From Amycolatopsis jejuensis (GTDB taxonomy: Bacteria > Actinomycetota > Actinomycetes > Mycobacteriales > Pseudonocardiaceae), in contig NZ_JNYZ01000044.1 in NCBI RefSeq assembly GCF_000717335.1, forward strand, positions 1-64,000: 64,000 nt of DNA, read 5' to 3'. A program made the position numbers and the translations under genes. This document shows positions 24,939-33,177 of this stretch, piece by piece. The first letter of the stretch is position 1. The number at the start of each line of letters is the position of its first letter. Under the pieces are notes generated by a model. It was given only the letters and a program-made list of their open reading frames with translations. It was not told where the DNA came from and ran no database searches.

Positions 24939-26560
24939 CACTGGCGGACATCGCGGACGATCTGCTCGGGTTGACCGTGGAATGGGATCCGTTCCTGTGC
25001 AGTGCGGTCGGAATCCCGGATGCGGCCGGGCTGGTGCCGGATCTCTCGGACGACGGCCAGGCGCGGCTGCGGGACGGATTCGCCTCGGCTTCCCGGGAAC
25101 TGCAGCGGATCGACCCGGCTTCACTGAGCTCCGAGGACCGGCTCACTTGGCAGATGGCGACGTGGCAATCTCGATTGTGGACGTCTATTGTGGACTCCCG
25201 CCGGGAGGAGTTCACGGTATCGCCGTACAAAGCGTGGTCCTTGCCGACCGCGATCACGAGTGTGATGCCGAAAGCTTTGTCTGATCCGGACGCGTTCCAC
25301 TCGCGGTGCGCAAGTCTTGCTGGTGCGCTCGGACAGGCGCAGGATGCGTTGCGGCGGGGTGCGGCACGCGGGCGTACTCCGGTCCGGCGGCTGGTCGAGG
25401 GCGTCACGGCGTTGCTGGACGACCTGTTCGCCGCGGGTGGCCCGGAAAAGACGTTGGAGGGTAACGGGACTGCCGAAACCAGGGAGGTGCTGGCTTCGTC
25501 GGTCCGGCCCGCGCTCGGCGAGTTCCGGGAGTTCCTGGCCACCGAACTGGCTCCGCTGGCGCGCCCCGACGACCGGCCCGGCCTGTGCTGGATTCCCGGC
25601 GGGGAGGAGGCGTATCAGGCGTCGGTCGCGGAGCATACGACGACCTCGCTGACCCCGGCTGAAGTGCACGAACTGGGACGGGAAACGGTCGCTGCGCTCG
25701 CCTCGGAAGCCCGGCCTCTTGCGCAGGCGGTATTCGGCACGGAGGATCTCGCGGAGGTCGTCACCCGCCTTCGCGACGACCCGGCACTGCGCTTCGATTC
25801 CCCGGCCGAACTGCTCGCCGCGGCGGTCGAGTCATTCCACCGTGGACAGTCGGTTGTGGACAGTTTCATCGGGACACTTCCGGTGACGCGGTGCGAGGTG
25901 AAACCGATGCCGGACCTCGAAGCCGCCCGGATGATGCAGGCGTACTACCGGCCCGGCGACTCCACTGTGGACCGTCCGGGCATTTTCTGGGTCAACACGA
26001 ACATCTCCCGCGGCGCGACTCGGTACGAACTGGAAACGTTGGTGGCGCACGAATCCGTGCCCGGACACCACGTACAGTGGTCGATGGCGCGTGAGGTGCC
26101 GCACTGCCGGTATCGCAGCCTCGTGCCGACCACCGCGTTCATCGAAGGCTGGGCGCTCTACTGTGAACAGGAAGCTGACGAGCTGGGCCTGTTCACGAGC
26201 GACCTGTCGCGGCTGGGCAAGTGGTCGTCGCAGTCATGGCGAGCGGCGCGGCTGGTAGTGGACACGGGTTTGCACGCCATGGGCTGGACGCGGGCGCAGG
26301 CCGTGGAATATCTGCTGACTCACACGGCGACGTCACCCGCGAATGCGGAGGGCGAGGTCGACCGATACATCGGAAACCCCGGTCAGGCCTTGGCTTATAC
26401 GACCGGAGTGCTGGAGCTGCGCCGGTTGCGGCAGGAAGCGGAGTCGCGAATGGGCGCCCGGTTCGACCGGCGGGAGTTCCATGATCGGTTGCTGGCCCAC
26501 GGTTCGCCGCCGTTGCCGCTGGTGCGCACGGCAATCGAGGAATGGATGGGAACAGCATGA
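24935..26560 (+). CDS. DUF885-family putative metallo-hydrolase
   Basis: The 541-residue protein has the complete DUF885 metal signature LVAHESVPGHHVQW (H372, E373, H378, H379) and the distal FIEGWALYCE (E404), as in zinc metallopeptidase-like proteins; no signal peptide, so cytoplasmic. It is the intact paralogue of the protein encoded at 22482. The neighbouring importer, creatininase-like enzyme and M20 peptidase suggest that it cleaves an imported peptide or peptide-like conjugate. GTG start in a GTGA overlap; its TGA overlaps the ATG of the M20 gene. Confidence 0.85.
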   Translation: MTLADIADDLLGLTVEWDPFLCSAVGIPDAAGLVPDLSDDGQARLRDGFASASRELQRIDPASLSSEDRLTWQMATWQSRLWTSIVDSRREEFTVSPYKAWSLPTAITSVMPKALSDPDAFHSRCASLAGALGQAQDALRRGAARGRTPVRRLVEGVTALLDDLFAAGGPEKTLEGNGTAETREVLASSVRPALGEFREFLATELAPLARPDDRPGLCWIPGGEEAYQASVAEHTTTSLTPAEVHELGRETVAALASEARPLAQAVFGTEDLAEVVTRLRDDPALRFDSPAELLAAAVESFHRGQSVVDSFIGTLPVTRCEVKPMPDLEAARMMQAYYRPGDSTVDRPGIFWVNTNISRGATRYELETLVAHESVPGHHVQWSMAREVPHCRYRSLVPTTAFIEGWALYCEQEADELGLFTSDLSRLGKWSSQSWRAARLVVDTGLHAMGWTRAQAVEYLLTHTATSPANAEGEVDRYIGNPGQALAYTTGVLELRRLRQEAESRMGARFDRREFHDRLLAHGSPPLPLVRTAIEEWMGTA

Positions 26561-28233
26561 CCTTCGACCTGACCGCAGCGTTGAAACGGTTGGCAACACA
26601 GGAAACCGACGACCGACGACGGCTGGCGGAACTGGTCGCGATCGAGTCGGTGTCATCCGATCCGGGGGCTGCGGAGGCGATCGAGTGTGCGGTAGAGTGG
26701 ACGGCAGACGAGTTGCGGCGGCTGCATTTCACTGAAGTACGTATTCATCAGACGCCGACCAAACCTGCCCTCACGGCGAAACTCGTGTCCCCGATTCCCG
26801 ATGCACCCACGGTGCTGGTGTACGGCCATGTCGACGTGCAGCCCGCTGAACCACTCGCCCCTTGGACGTCGCCACCGTTCGAAGTGACCGAACGAGACGG
26901 CGCGCTGTACGGCCGCGGAGTGACGGATGACAAAGGCCAGCTGCTGATGTACCTGCGGGCGATCGAGGCAGTACAGGCAAGCGGTGGGCAACTGCCGGTG
27001 ACGGTACTGGTGGTAGTGGACGCGGAAGAGGAGGTGGGGTCGCCAAGCCTGGCGACGGTGTTGGCGGAGGTGTTGTCACCCGAGGCTGACCTGGGTGACG
27101 CTGGTCTGGCCGGGCAGGGGCTGGGCGAGCCGGGACAGGCTGAACCGGAGACGGGCGTATCGCGGCTGGCCAAGTCGGGACTGGCCGAGCCGGGGCGGGG
27201 CGAGCCGGGGCGGGGCGAGCCGGGACTGGCCGAGCCGGGTCCGGGCAAGGTGGCGGTCGCGCTGGTGAGCGATTCCCCAATGCTCGGTGTCAACCAACCG
27301 GCGATCGGGCGTTCGCTGCGTGGGCTCACGTACGTCGAGGTCACCGTCACCGCGCTGGCCGGAGACGTCCACTCCGGACAGTTCGGCGGCGCGGTCCCGA
27401 ACTCCGCGGCCGTGCTGGCGCACTTGGTCGCGGGCCTGCACGACGACGAGGGCCGTGTCACCGTGCCCGGGTTCTACGACGGGGTCGACGACCTGACCGC
27501 CGCGGACCGGGCGGAACTGGCCGCGCTCCCGATCGACCAGACCACCTGGCTGGCTCCCACCGGTGCCCGTTGTGGTTGTGGTGAGGTCGGCGCGTCGGCT
27601 CCGACTGGTGCCCGTTGTGGTTGTGGTGAGGTCGGCGCGTCGGCTCCCACCGGCGCCTGCTGCGGCTGTGGCGAGGTCCCCACCGGTGCCCGCTGGACCT
27701 GCGGCGAGGCCGGGTACCCGATGCTGGAACGCACCTGGACGCGGCCGACCTTGGAGGTCAACGGCCTGGTCGCGGGGCATACCGGCCCGGGCCCGAAGAC
27801 GATCGTGCCCGCCGGGGCCACGGCGAAGTTGTCGATGCGCCTGGTCGGCAGCCAGGATCCGGACGCCGCCGGTGCCGCGGTGGTCGCTGCGTTGCACAGC
27901 GCGGCCCCGCCGTCCGTGGAACTCCGCGCGGAGTACGGAGTGTCGTCGCGCCCGGTCGAGACTCCCGTGGATACCGCAGCGACGGAAGCCGCCCTCGAAG
28001 CGCTGGCGGAAACGTGGCAGACCAAGCCCTCGGTAATCCGCGACGGTGGCACGATCCCGGCCGTGGCCGTCCTCCAGCTGGACTTCGGCCTCCCGACGCT
28101 CCTCCTGGGCTTCGGCGTCCCGGACGAGAACAAGCACGCCCCGAACGAATGGCTCCCGATCGACCACTTCCGCCGTGGGCCGGAGGCGTTGATCCGGCTG
28201 TGGCCCAAACTCGCGGCGGCCCTCCGGCCCTAG
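26557..28233 (+). CDS. M20-family dipeptidase with two repeat insertions
   Basis: The 558-residue protein has M20 metal ligands in VLVYGHVDVQP (H91, D93), GRGVTDDKGQ (D124), DAEEEVGS (E157/E158) and HAPNEW near the end, plus the dimerisation domain (DVHSGQFGGAVPNSAA, TRPTLEVNGLVAGHTG). It resembles cytosolic nonspecific dipeptidases (about 450-460 residues). The excess comes from two low-complexity inserts: residues about 178-230 rich in GEPGLAEPGRGE and 333-385 with three to four copies of APTGARCGCGEVGAS. Both keep frame and sit between conserved blocks. The ATG at 26557 (ATGA overlap) is preferred; 26542 is an alternative. Last gene of the operon. Confidence 0.88.
   Translation: MTFDLTAALKRLATQETDDRRRLAELVAIESVSSDPGAAEAIECAVEWTADELRRLHFTEVRIHQTPTKPALTAKLVSPIPDAPTVLVYGHVDVQPAEPLAPWTSPPFEVTERDGALYGRGVTDDKGQLLMYLRAIEAVQASGGQLPVTVLVVVDAEEEVGSPSLATVLAEVLSPEADLGDAGLAGQGLGEPGQAEPETGVSRLAKSGLAEPGRGEPGRGEPGLAEPGPGKVAVALVSDSPMLGVNQPAIGRSLRGLTYVEVTVTALAGDVHSGQFGGAVPNSAAVLAHLVAGLHDDEGRVTVPGFYDGVDDLTAADRAELAALPIDQTTWLAPTGARCGCGEVGASAPTGARCGCGEVGASAPTGACCGCGEVPTGARWTCGEAGYPMLERTWTRPTLEVNGLVAGHTGPGPKTIVPAGATAKLSMRLVGSQDPDAAGAAVVAALHSAAPPSVELRAEYGVSSRPVETPVDTAATEAALEALAETWQTKPSVIRDGGTIPAVAVLQLDFGLPTLLLGFGVPDENKHAPNEWLPIDHFRRGPEALIRLWPKLAAALRP
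27088..27246 (+). repeat. In-frame G/C-rich repeat inside the M20 gene
   Basis: About 160 bases made of variations on CTGGCCGAGCCGGG and CGGGGCGAGCCGGG, encoding Gly-Glu-Pro-rich residues 178-230 between the catalytic acid and the strand VAVALVSDSPMLG. Family members have only a short loop here. The repeats are 15-18 bases and multiples of three, so the frame is kept. Confidence 0.8.
27553..27711 (+). repeat. 45-base in-frame tandem repeat inside the M20 gene
   Basis: Units start at 27553, 27598 and 27643 (45-base period; the first two differ only at a few bases), with a shortened last unit from 27679. Each encodes APTGARCGCGEVGAS or a close variant, so the insert adds seven or more cysteines to a cytoplasmic enzyme. 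The last copy merges into the conserved GEAGYPMLERTW segment, so the repeat probably arose by expansion of that native loop. Confidence 0.88.
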
Positions 28234-28234
28234 C

Positions 28235-30301
28235 TCAGGCAGTCGCGATGGCGGGATCGCTCGTCGAAGCCTTGCCCGTCTCCACGTGGCCCGCGAAACG
28301 GCGTACATACGACTTGTCGTGATCGGCGGTCACGTTGATGTCGTACCAGCCGTTCGCGACTCCCCACTTCGGGACCTCTCGGGAAGCGCCGGGGTCCAAC
28401 GTGTACGTCCAGTGGTCCGAAGGCGCGTACGCGTCCGTTGCGGTGAAGGTGACCTTTCGGTTGCTCGGGTTCTTGAACGTCACCGTGACGTACCCGGTTG
28501 CCGGGTCGTGGCGGGCGGTCACCTCCGGGCCCAGGCCGCCGATGGTGCCTGCTTGTTCACGGAGCCAGCCGTTCGGGCCGAAAACCGAGTACTGGTACCA
28601 GTCGCTCGCGCCGCTGGGTAGGTGCCAGCTGTCGGTGACCGATTTGTGGCCCTCGACGGTGTACGGCCACGGGCCGTCGGAGCGCATGCGCGACGTCACG
28701 TGGAAGGCGGCGCCTGCGTCGCCCAGGTTGGTGAACGTGAAGTACATCCGGCCGCTCTTCGCTTCGGTGTCGGCGGCGAGGTTGTACGGGAGCGGGCGGG
28801 CCTTGCGCGAACCCGGCTCCTGCTTCGGCACCTGGCCTGCCGACGGCGGGACAGGGTGATAGTCCGGCGGCCTGCTGTGGTCGGCGGGCGGCTGGTAGTC
28901 GCCGGTGCCGGGCAGGGACGGGACGCCGCTGTTGGCGCCGGTGAAGTCGAATGCCGTGGTGAGGTCGCCGCACACCGCGCGACGCCACGGGGAGACGTTC
29001 GGGTTGTACACGCCGAATCGTTTCTCCACGAACTGGATCAGCGACGTGTGGTCGAACGTCTGCGAGCACACCCAGCCACCGGTGCTCCACGGCGAGATCG
29101 CCAGCAGCGGCACCCGCGGGCCGAGCCCGTACGGCACCCCTTTCTGGTACCCCGACGACGCGCCGCTTTCGTAGAACTCCCCGGCGACGCTCACCGTCGA
29201 CAGACCCCAGCCCGCGTCGCGCGGTGGGTACGGCGGCACGATGTGGTCGAAGAAACCATCATTCTCGTCGTAGGTGATCAGGAGGACGGTTTTGCTCCAT
29301 ACGTCCGGATTCGCGGTGAGCGCGTCGAGCACTTCCGAGACGTACCAGGCACCGTAGTTGGCCGGCCAGGCCGGATGTTCGGAGTACGCCTCCGGCGCGG
29401 CAATCCACGACACCTGCGGGAGGCGTCCGGCGCGGACGTCGGCCGCCAGCTGGTCGAAGAAACCTTCACCCGCCTTGGCGTTGGTGCCGGTGCGCGCCTT
29501 GTCGTACAACGGATTGCCCGGCTGCGCATTGCGGTACTGGTTGAAGTAGAGCAGTGAGTTGTCGCCGTAATTGCCGATGTACGGGTCGTCGGTCCAGCCC
29601 CATTTGTGCGCGCCGTCGAGACCTTCGCCGACATCCTGGTACAGCTTCCACGAGATCCCGGCATTCTCCAGGATTTCCGGGAATGTTTTCCAGCCGTACC
29701 CGGATTCTTCGTTGCCCAGCACGGGTCCGTTTCCGGCGCCGTCATTCCCGCTGTACCCGGTGTACATGTAATAGCGGTTCGGGTCGGTGGAGGAATGCAT
29801 CGAACAGTGGTAGCCGTCGCAAATGGTGAAGGCGTCGGCGAGTGCGTAGTGGAACGGGATGTCCTTGCGGGTCAGATACGCCATCGTGGTGCGGCTTTTC
29901 GCCGGGATCCACTGGTCCCACCGGCCGTGGTTCCACGCCTGGTGCGTGCCGTTCCAGTCGTGGTTGAGGTCCTCGATGAAGGTGAGGCCGAGATTGTCCT
30001 CGTCCGGGCGGAACGGCAGGGTTTCGGTGCCGCTGCCGGACTGGTACCACACCGATTTGCCGCTGGGCAGGGAAACCGGCCGCGGGTCACCGAAGCCGCG
30101 GACTCCGCCGAGAGTGCCGAAGTAGTGGTCGAAGGAACGATTTTCCTGCATCAGCACCACGATGTGCTCGACGTCGGCGAGGGTACCGGTGCGGACCGCG
30201 GCAGGCACCGACGCCGCCCTCGCGATGCTCGCGGGAAGCGCGGTGCCGGCCGCGGTGGCCGCGGCGAGTTGCATGAATCTCCGGCGGCTGACCGACGACA
30301 T
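28235..30301 (-). CDS. Tat-exported phosphocholine-specific phospholipase C
   Basis: The 688-residue protein starts with a twin-arginine signal (SRRRFMQLAAATAAGTALP, arginines 6-8). The phosphoesterase domain opens with HIVVLMQENRSFDHYFGTL and GVRGFGDPRP and contains VLLITYDENDGFFDHIVPP. Two C-terminal phospholipase C domains follow, separated by a Pro-rich linker near residue 480. It hydrolyses phosphatidylcholine or sphingomyelin outside the cell, often for phosphate supply. The ATG at 30299-30301 is preceded by GAGGAG; an upstream in-frame start at 30394 would displace the Tat signal. Its stop is one base from the convergent M20 stop. Confidence 0.92.
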   Translation of the reverse strand: MSSVSRRRFMQLAAATAAGTALPASIARAASVPAAVRTGTLADVEHIVVLMQENRSFDHYFGTLGGVRGFGDPRPVSLPSGKSVWYQSGSGTETLPFRPDEDNLGLTFIEDLNHDWNGTHQAWNHGRWDQWIPAKSRTTMAYLTRKDIPFHYALADAFTICDGYHCSMHSSTDPNRYYMYTGYSGNDGAGNGPVLGNEESGYGWKTFPEILENAGISWKLYQDVGEGLDGAHKWGWTDDPYIGNYGDNSLLYFNQYRNAQPGNPLYDKARTGTNAKAGEGFFDQLAADVRAGRLPQVSWIAAPEAYSEHPAWPANYGAWYVSEVLDALTANPDVWSKTVLLITYDENDGFFDHIVPPYPPRDAGWGLSTVSVAGEFYESGASSGYQKGVPYGLGPRVPLLAISPWSTGGWVCSQTFDHTSLIQFVEKRFGVYNPNVSPWRRAVCGDLTTAFDFTGANSGVPSLPGTGDYQPPADHSRPPDYHPVPPSAGQVPKQEPGSRKARPLPYNLAADTEAKSGRMYFTFTNLGDAGAAFHVTSRMRSDGPWPYTVEGHKSVTDSWHLPSGASDWYQYSVFGPNGWLREQAGTIGGLGPEVTARHDPATGYVTVTFKNPSNRKVTFTATDAYAPSDHWTYTLDPGASREVPKWGVANGWYDINVTADHDKSYVRRFAGHVETGKASTSDPAIATA

Positions 30302-30389
30302 TGAGGTCTCCTCACGCGGGTCGGGACGGTTCCGGCACGGCGAAATCGCGGCTGCGTGCGGGATTTTCCCACGGCGCGAAGCCGAGGGA

Positions 30390-30419
30390 ATCATCGGCGT
30401 CCGGTCCGCGCGCTGTCAA
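30390..30419 (-). promoter_or_regulatory. Possible promoter for the phospholipase C gene
   Basis: On the minus strand TTGACA (complement of 30414-30419) is followed after 18 bases by GATGAT (complement of 30390-30395), giving a plausible sigma-70 promoter about 90 bases upstream of the gene. No clear PHO-box direct repeat was found around it. Confidence 0.4.
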
Positions 30420-30523
30420 CCGCTGGGCGTGGACAAAGGTGGTACAGACCAGACAGTTTCGGCGGCTCGTCCTACCTGCCCCGGCCACCCTCGGCGATCT
30501 GAACGGGGATCGTCGCACGGCGC

Positions 30524-30745
30524 CGCTCTGGATCGGCCGCGTGCGTCGTCGCGAGCGTGCCGCTGCGGACGGCCAATGTGCGTCGTCGGGTGGGTGCCGC
30601 TGCGGACGGGCAGTGTGTCTCGTCGGGTGGGTGCCGCTGCGAACGGGCGCTTGGGTCGTGGCAATGGCGGCGCTGTGGATCGGTCGCGTGCGTCGTCGAA
30701 TTGCCGCCGCGGCGGACCGGCGGTATGCGTCGTCGGAGCGGCGCC
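30524..30745. repeat. 37-base degenerate tandem repeat
   Basis: The 678-base gap between the phospholipase and GNAT genes (30302-30979) holds no convincing gene. Its centre is a tandem repeat with units starting CGCTGCGGACGG or CGCTCTGGATCGG at 30524, 30561, 30598, 30635, 30671 and 30705 (period 37, then 36 and 34). Units 2 and 3 are nearly identical. Recurrent element: TGCGTCGTCG. Confidence 0.8.
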
Positions 30746-30979
30746 GTTCCGAGCAGGCAGTGGGCATCGCGAAATGCGCCGGGTGTGACGGGCCGGTCGT
30801 GCGCCGAAATCGGTGCCTGCCATGCCGGGGGCGGATTCCTTCCGGGTGGCCCGGAGGACCCGGCGCAGGGGGTCGATCGGGCAATGACGGACCGGGGCTG
30901 CTCCGTTCCGGCGGAAACCGATTCCAGTGCGCGGTAGCCTGCGATCATCGCCGCTTTCTGCCGAAAGGAAACCACGCCC

Positions 30980-31627
30980 GTGCCCTCGTCCGTTGCCGGC
31001 GCACTTCCCGTCGTCGCCGAAGTCACCGACGCGACCTGGGAAGCCGCCTTCGCGTTTCACCTGGCCAACATCGGCGAGTTCGTGCTGCCCCTCACGTCGG
31101 CGGCGGTTCGGCAGATGGTCGAGGCTCGGCAGCTGTTCGCCGTGCTCGATGGGGGGAAGATCGTCGGGCTTTGTTACGCCAAGCCGGACGGCAAGGAGCT
31201 CGACGACGTCGCCCGCTGGGAGCTGGGTGGGCTGCATCTCGCGCCAGAACTGCGTGGGCGGGGGATCGGGGTGGCACTGTGCGCCATCGTGATTGCTGCT
31301 GTGGTGTACGTCGAGCCCAAACCGGTGATGGGGTACGTCCATCAGGCCAACACCGAGGTACGGGGGCTGCTGGAACGTCTCGGCTTCGGCAAGACCGGCC
31401 AGGTGATCCGCCTCGGCCCGGACGAGGCACCCGGCTACCTCCGCCGGGACGAGGCCGGTTTCGCCACCGCGGACGTCTTCCGCCTTGCCGACGGGGCACT
31501 CGCCCGGATCGGCGCTGACCTGGCGAGCGCTGGTCCGGCGTTCCGGCTCGAGGACGGTTTGTTCGCGGGCGGGCTGGGGGAGGCGGCGGATCGGCTCCGC
31601 GGTCTTGGCAGCCGGGGCACTGGCTGA
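30980..31627 (+). CDS. GNAT-family N-acetyltransferase
   Basis: The 215-residue protein contains the GNAT acetyl-CoA motif LGGLHLAPELRGRGIGVALCAIVI (R/Q-x-x-G-x-G/A at RGRGIG), preceded by LFAVLDGGKIVGLCYAK and followed by QANTEVRGLLERLGFGKTGQVI. The domain covers about residues 10-150; the C-terminal 60 residues are not recognised. The substrate is unknown. The GTG at 30980 follows AAAGGAAA. It has its own intergenic space on both sides, bounded by tandem repeats. Confidence 0.8.
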   Translation: MPSSVAGALPVVAEVTDATWEAAFAFHLANIGEFVLPLTSAAVRQMVEARQLFAVLDGGKIVGLCYAKPDGKELDDVARWELGGLHLAPELRGRGIGVALCAIVIAAVVYVEPKPVMGYVHQANTEVRGLLERLGFGKTGQVIRLGPDEAPGYLRRDEAGFATADVFRLADGALARIGADLASAGPAFRLEDGLFAGGLGEAADRLRGLGSRGTG

Positions 31628-31816
31628 ACCGCTGCCGAGCTGGGCTGAGCGGTCGGTTGAGGTGGGCTGGACCGGCGGTCGAGCCGACGGCGGAACCAGC
31701 GGTGGAACCGCCAGCTGAACTGTCGGTCGAACCGCCAGCTGAATCGGCGGCCGTGCCAAGGGTAGAACCGCCAGTTCAACCAGCCCAGCCGAACGCCAGC
31801 CCAGCCGGCCGCCGGG
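31628..31816. repeat. Short 12-base-based repeat between convergent genes
   Basis: The 189-base gap between the convergent GNAT and DJ-1 genes is built of GGAACCGCC, CAGCTGAA and AACCAGCCC elements. The 15-mer GAACCGCCAGCTGAA starts at 31705 and 31729, and a variant at 31765; spacings 24 and 36 are multiples of 12. It may act as a weak terminator region but no clean stem with a T-run exists. Confidence 0.6.
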
Positions 31817-32503
31817 TCACCGGCTGACGGTACCCAGCTTGATCAGCGCGTCGGCCGCAGGACCGGACGACGCTGGGTTCTGGCCGGTGATCAGCAGCCC
31901 GTCCTGCACTACATACGGTTCCCAATCGCCGGATTTCGTATACACCGCGCCGAGTTTCGTGAGTTCGTCCTCGACCAGGAACGGGACTACCTCGGTGAGC
32001 TCGACAGCGGCTTCCTCCGAGTTCGTGAATCCGGTGACCTTCCGGCCGCGGACCAGGGGAGTGCCATCCTCGGTGGTGGCGTGCCGCAGGACGCCGGGGG
32101 CGTGGCATACCAGCGCGAGTGGCTTGCCTGCGCGCGTGGTGGCTTCGATCAGGCGCACCGAGTCTGCGTCCTCGGCCAGGTCCCACAGGGGGCCGTGGCC
32201 GCCGGCGTAGAAGACGGCGTCGAAGTCGTCCGCCGACACCGTGTTCAGGGGCACCGTGGCCGCGAGCGTTGCGACGGCGTCCGGGTCGGCTTCGAAGCGG
32301 CGGGTTTCGTCGGTCTGGAAGCTCGGTTCGGCGCTCTTCGGGTCGAGCGGCGGCTGTCCGCCCTTCGGGGAACCCAGGACGATTTCCGCGCCTGCGTCCT
32401 TCAGGCGGTAATATGGTGCGGCGAGTTCCTCGAGCCAGAAGCCGGTCTTGCGGCCGGTGTTGCCGAGTTCGTCGTGCGAGGTGAGGACGATCAGGACCTT
32501 CAC
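31817..32503 (-). CDS. DJ-1/PfpI-family (Hsp31/glyoxalase III-like) protein
   Basis: The 228-residue protein has the nucleophile elbow LALVCHAPGVL (C133, H134), the oxyanion-side motif FYAGGHGPLWDL and the glutamate in GFWLEELAAPYY (E25/E26), the Glu-Cys-His set of class I Hsp31-like DJ-1 proteins. Relatives hydrate methylglyoxal to lactate without glutathione or act as deglycases/chaperones. The GTG at 32501-32503 follows AGGAG. The same 15-base palindrome lies upstream of this gene and of the TetR gene ahead of it, so it is the probable target of that repressor. Confidence 0.85.
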   Translation of the reverse strand: MKVLIVLTSHDELGNTGRKTGFWLEELAAPYYRLKDAGAEIVLGSPKGGQPPLDPKSAEPSFQTDETRRFEADPDAVATLAATVPLNTVSADDFDAVFYAGGHGPLWDLAEDADSVRLIEATTRAGKPLALVCHAPGVLRHATTEDGTPLVRGRKVTGFTNSEEAAVELTEVVPFLVEDELTKLGAVYTKSGDWEPYVVQDGLLITGQNPASSGPAADALIKLGTVSR

Positions 32504-32518
32504 AACATCTCCTAGTAG

Positions 32519-32533
32519 TAGACCAGTCGTCTA
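32519..32533. promoter_or_regulatory. TetR operator, copy 1
   Basis: TAGACCAGTCGTCTA: arms TAGAC and GTCTA are perfectly symmetric. It lies 15 bases upstream of the DJ-1-like start and matches copy 2 (33178-33192) at 14 of 15 bases. An additional half-site TAGAC follows at 32535-32539. Confidence 0.85.
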
Positions 32534-32568
32534 TTAGACGGCGCAAGAAATTCAAGCGACAAACAAAT

Positions 32569-33156
32569 TCAGTAGTGCAGGATCTGCCGCGTCATTGCGG
32601 CGGCGCCATCCAGCGGCGCGGGGGTGCGGTGGATCTTCGCCAGTACGCTGGCGCCCAGCCACAGTTCGTACAGCACCTGGGCGGTCTCGCGGGCTTCACC
32701 GTTCAAGGAGAGCGACCCGTCCTCGACGCCGGCGGTGATGGTGCCGGTGAGGCGGTCCACGATGGCCGTGGTGCCTTCCTTGAGGGCCAGCCGCATCGGC
32801 TCCGACAGGTCGGCCACCTCCGCGCCCAGCTTCACGGCAAGGCATTTGCCCTGGCAGTGCTCGACGCTCTGGGTTTCGCGCCACTGCTGCCAGTACGTCG
32901 CCAGCCGCTGCGCTGCGGTCTGGCCCGGCGTGGCGAAGGTGCGGTCCATGTCGGCGAGGTATCCGGTGAAGTACGCCTGCAGCATTGCCTCGCCGAAGGC
33001 GTCCTTCGAGCCGAAATAGTGGTAGAACGAGCCCTTCGGCACCCCGGCCTCGGCGAGCACCTCGTTGATCCCCACGGCGGCGAAGCCCTTTCGGGCCATG
33101 ATCCGCTGTGCGGTGTCGAGGATGCTGCGCCGGGTGTCGGCCTGCTTGGTGGGCAC
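32569..33156 (-). CDS. TetR-family repressor with CxxxC (NemR-like)
   Basis: The 195-residue protein has a TetR helix-turn-helix (ILDTAQRIMARKGFAAVGINEVLAEAGVPKGSFYHYF, about residues 12-49). Its ligand domain contains HCQGKCLAVKL with C101 and C105 followed by GAEVADLSEPMR. This resembles the NemR/AcuR branch, where reactive cysteines sense electrophiles such as methylglyoxal, quinones or hypochlorite. Identical palindromes upstream of itself and of the DJ-1-like gene support autoregulation and control of that gene. Cysteine sensing is inferred from family resemblance. Confidence 0.9.
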   Translation of the reverse strand: MPTKQADTRRSILDTAQRIMARKGFAAVGINEVLAEAGVPKGSFYHYFGSKDAFGEAMLQAYFTGYLADMDRTFATPGQTAAQRLATYWQQWRETQSVEHCQGKCLAVKLGAEVADLSEPMRLALKEGTTAIVDRLTGTITAGVEDGSLSLNGEARETAQVLYELWLGASVLAKIHRTPAPLDGAAAMTRQILHY

Positions 33157-33177
33157 GGCACGACAGTAACAGACGAT

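Noticed and set aside
30302..30420. PHO box upstream of the phospholipase C gene
   Set aside because: No pair of GTTCACC-like direct repeats with 11-base spacing was seen; only a generic promoter candidate remains.
30524..30745. CRISPR-like spacing of repeats (also 4551-4700 and 60671-60795)
   Set aside because: Units are contiguous and degenerate with no unique spacers, no conserved direct repeat and no cas genes in the window.
30301..31518. Open frame of 405 codons over the 37-base repeat
   Set aside because: Composition is Arg/Gly repeat-like, no family resemblance, and it overlaps the GNAT gene in another frame.
31628..31816. Intrinsic terminator between GNAT and DJ-1 genes
   Set aside because: Complementary GGCTGG/CCAGCC segments exist, but there is no compact stem or T-run.
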